Shown here: piece after piece, positions 6,180 to 6,311 of the stretch | Position numbering within the stretch: position 1 is the first letter of the stretch | Layout: every line of letters starts with the position of its first letter | Assembly (NCBI GenBank): GCA_012961365.1 | Contig: DTZN01000294.1 | Location: 1 to 6,311, forward strand | Reading direction: 5' to 3' | Length of the DNA stretch: 6,311 nucleotides | Source: Hydrogenothermaceae bacterium | GTDB taxonomy: Bacteria > Aquificota > Aquificia > Aquificales > Hydrogenothermaceae | Position numbers and translations under genes: made by a program | The notes under the pieces: model-generated | The model's database searches: none | Seen by the model: only the letters and a program-made list of their open reading frames with translations | What the model was told of the DNA's origin: nothing

Positions 6180-6311
6180 ATCTTACCTGGATCTGGAGTA
6201 AATACAAGCTTTTTTTCTCCAATGGATGTAAAAAAACTTGTTAAGCTAGTTGAGATGTTAAAAGCTAAGACGGATAAGGCGATTGCTGATCCAATATTGG
6301 ATCCACCGATG
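6180..6311 (+). other. Unidentified sequence after the broken cas3, open to the window end
   Basis: The + frame in phase with cas3 is open for 44 codons right after the cas3 stop. It reads ILPGSGVNTSFFSPMDVKK and continues as a lysine-rich helix (KLVKLVEMLKAKTDKAIAD) ending PILDPPM at the edge. I do not recognise the family, and it does not resemble the second RecA lobe of Cas3. No ribosome site precedes the ATG at 6222, so this could be the inner part of another gene rather than a new start. The - strand also has a 44-codon open frame (6310 down to 6179, TAG at 6176-6178), but its serine-rich translation looks like a shadow of the + frame. The stretch is visibly less AT-rich than the operon. 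It could be a mobile element end, a rearranged gene fragment or an assembly join. Confidence 0.3.
6288..6303. repeat. 16-bp perfect palindrome near the right edge
   Basis: GATCCAATATTGGATC reads identically on both strands and does not extend into its flanks. It lies inside the open + frame (codons for ADPILDP). It may be chance, an operator-like or element-end structure, or a foldback linked to an assembly junction. The sequence alone cannot decide. Confidence 0.85.

Noticed and set aside
6163..6201. Simple frameshift in the seven-A run as the cause of the cas3 truncation
   Set aside because: Dropping one A gives VEKINAKSYLDLE then a stop at 6199-6201; adding one gives an immediate TAA. Neither restores the helicase domain.
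1..6311. CRISPR array or leader
   Set aside because: No regularly spaced repeats of 25-40 bases were seen. The only exact tandem repeat is the 15-bp pair in cas3.

Overview
The window is a fragment of an AT-rich genome (I estimate well under one third G+C by eye; not computed). It carries part of a CRISPR-Cas locus, with every recognisable gene on the + strand. The Cmr6 plus Cst-type (Tneap) I-B gene set, the lysine- and isoleucine-rich proteins and the low G+C would suit a thermophile such as a member of the Aquificae (Hydrogenothermaceae) or a thermophilic Firmicute. That placement is a guess from style, not an identification. No tRNA, rRNA, CRISPR array or adaptation genes (cas1, cas2, cas4) lie inside the window.

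Layout. Positions 2-631 hold the C-terminal part of Cmr6, the last gene of a type III-B (Cmr) effector module that continues off the left edge. An 80-bp spacer follows. A tightly packed type I-B operon then runs cas6 (712-1509), cas8b1/cst1 (1509-3233), cas7/cst2 (3226-4170), cas5t (4151-4888) and cas3 (4881-6179). Neighbouring genes overlap by 1, 8, 20 and 8 bases, which implies one transcript and coupled translation. An in-frame internal start at 2922, behind a perfect GGAGGT, very likely produces a separate 103-residue Cas11b small subunit from the 3' end of cas8b1.

How the genes work together. Cas6 processes the precursor crRNA and could supply both effectors. Cas8b1, several Cas7, Cas5 and Cas11b would form the DNA-targeting Cascade. 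Cas3 would be recruited to degrade the target. The Cmr complex, of which only Cmr6 is visible, would attack RNA using guides from the same or a related array.

Cas3 is broken. It stops at 6179, just after helicase motif III (SAT), and lacks the second RecA-like lobe. All three forward frames close by 6201. The last ~130 bases (6180-6311) look different: they are less AT-rich, open in one frame on each strand, and contain a 16-bp perfect palindrome. They do not resemble the rest of cas3. An insertion, a rearrangement or an assembly junction at about 6160-6180 is the simplest reading.

The main observations are the internal Cas11b start, the cas3 disruption with an unidentified tail, and a Cas6 that appears to lack the histidine at the usual catalytic position. 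None amounts to a wholly new system. The locus is a recognisable III-B plus I-B arrangement with interesting details.
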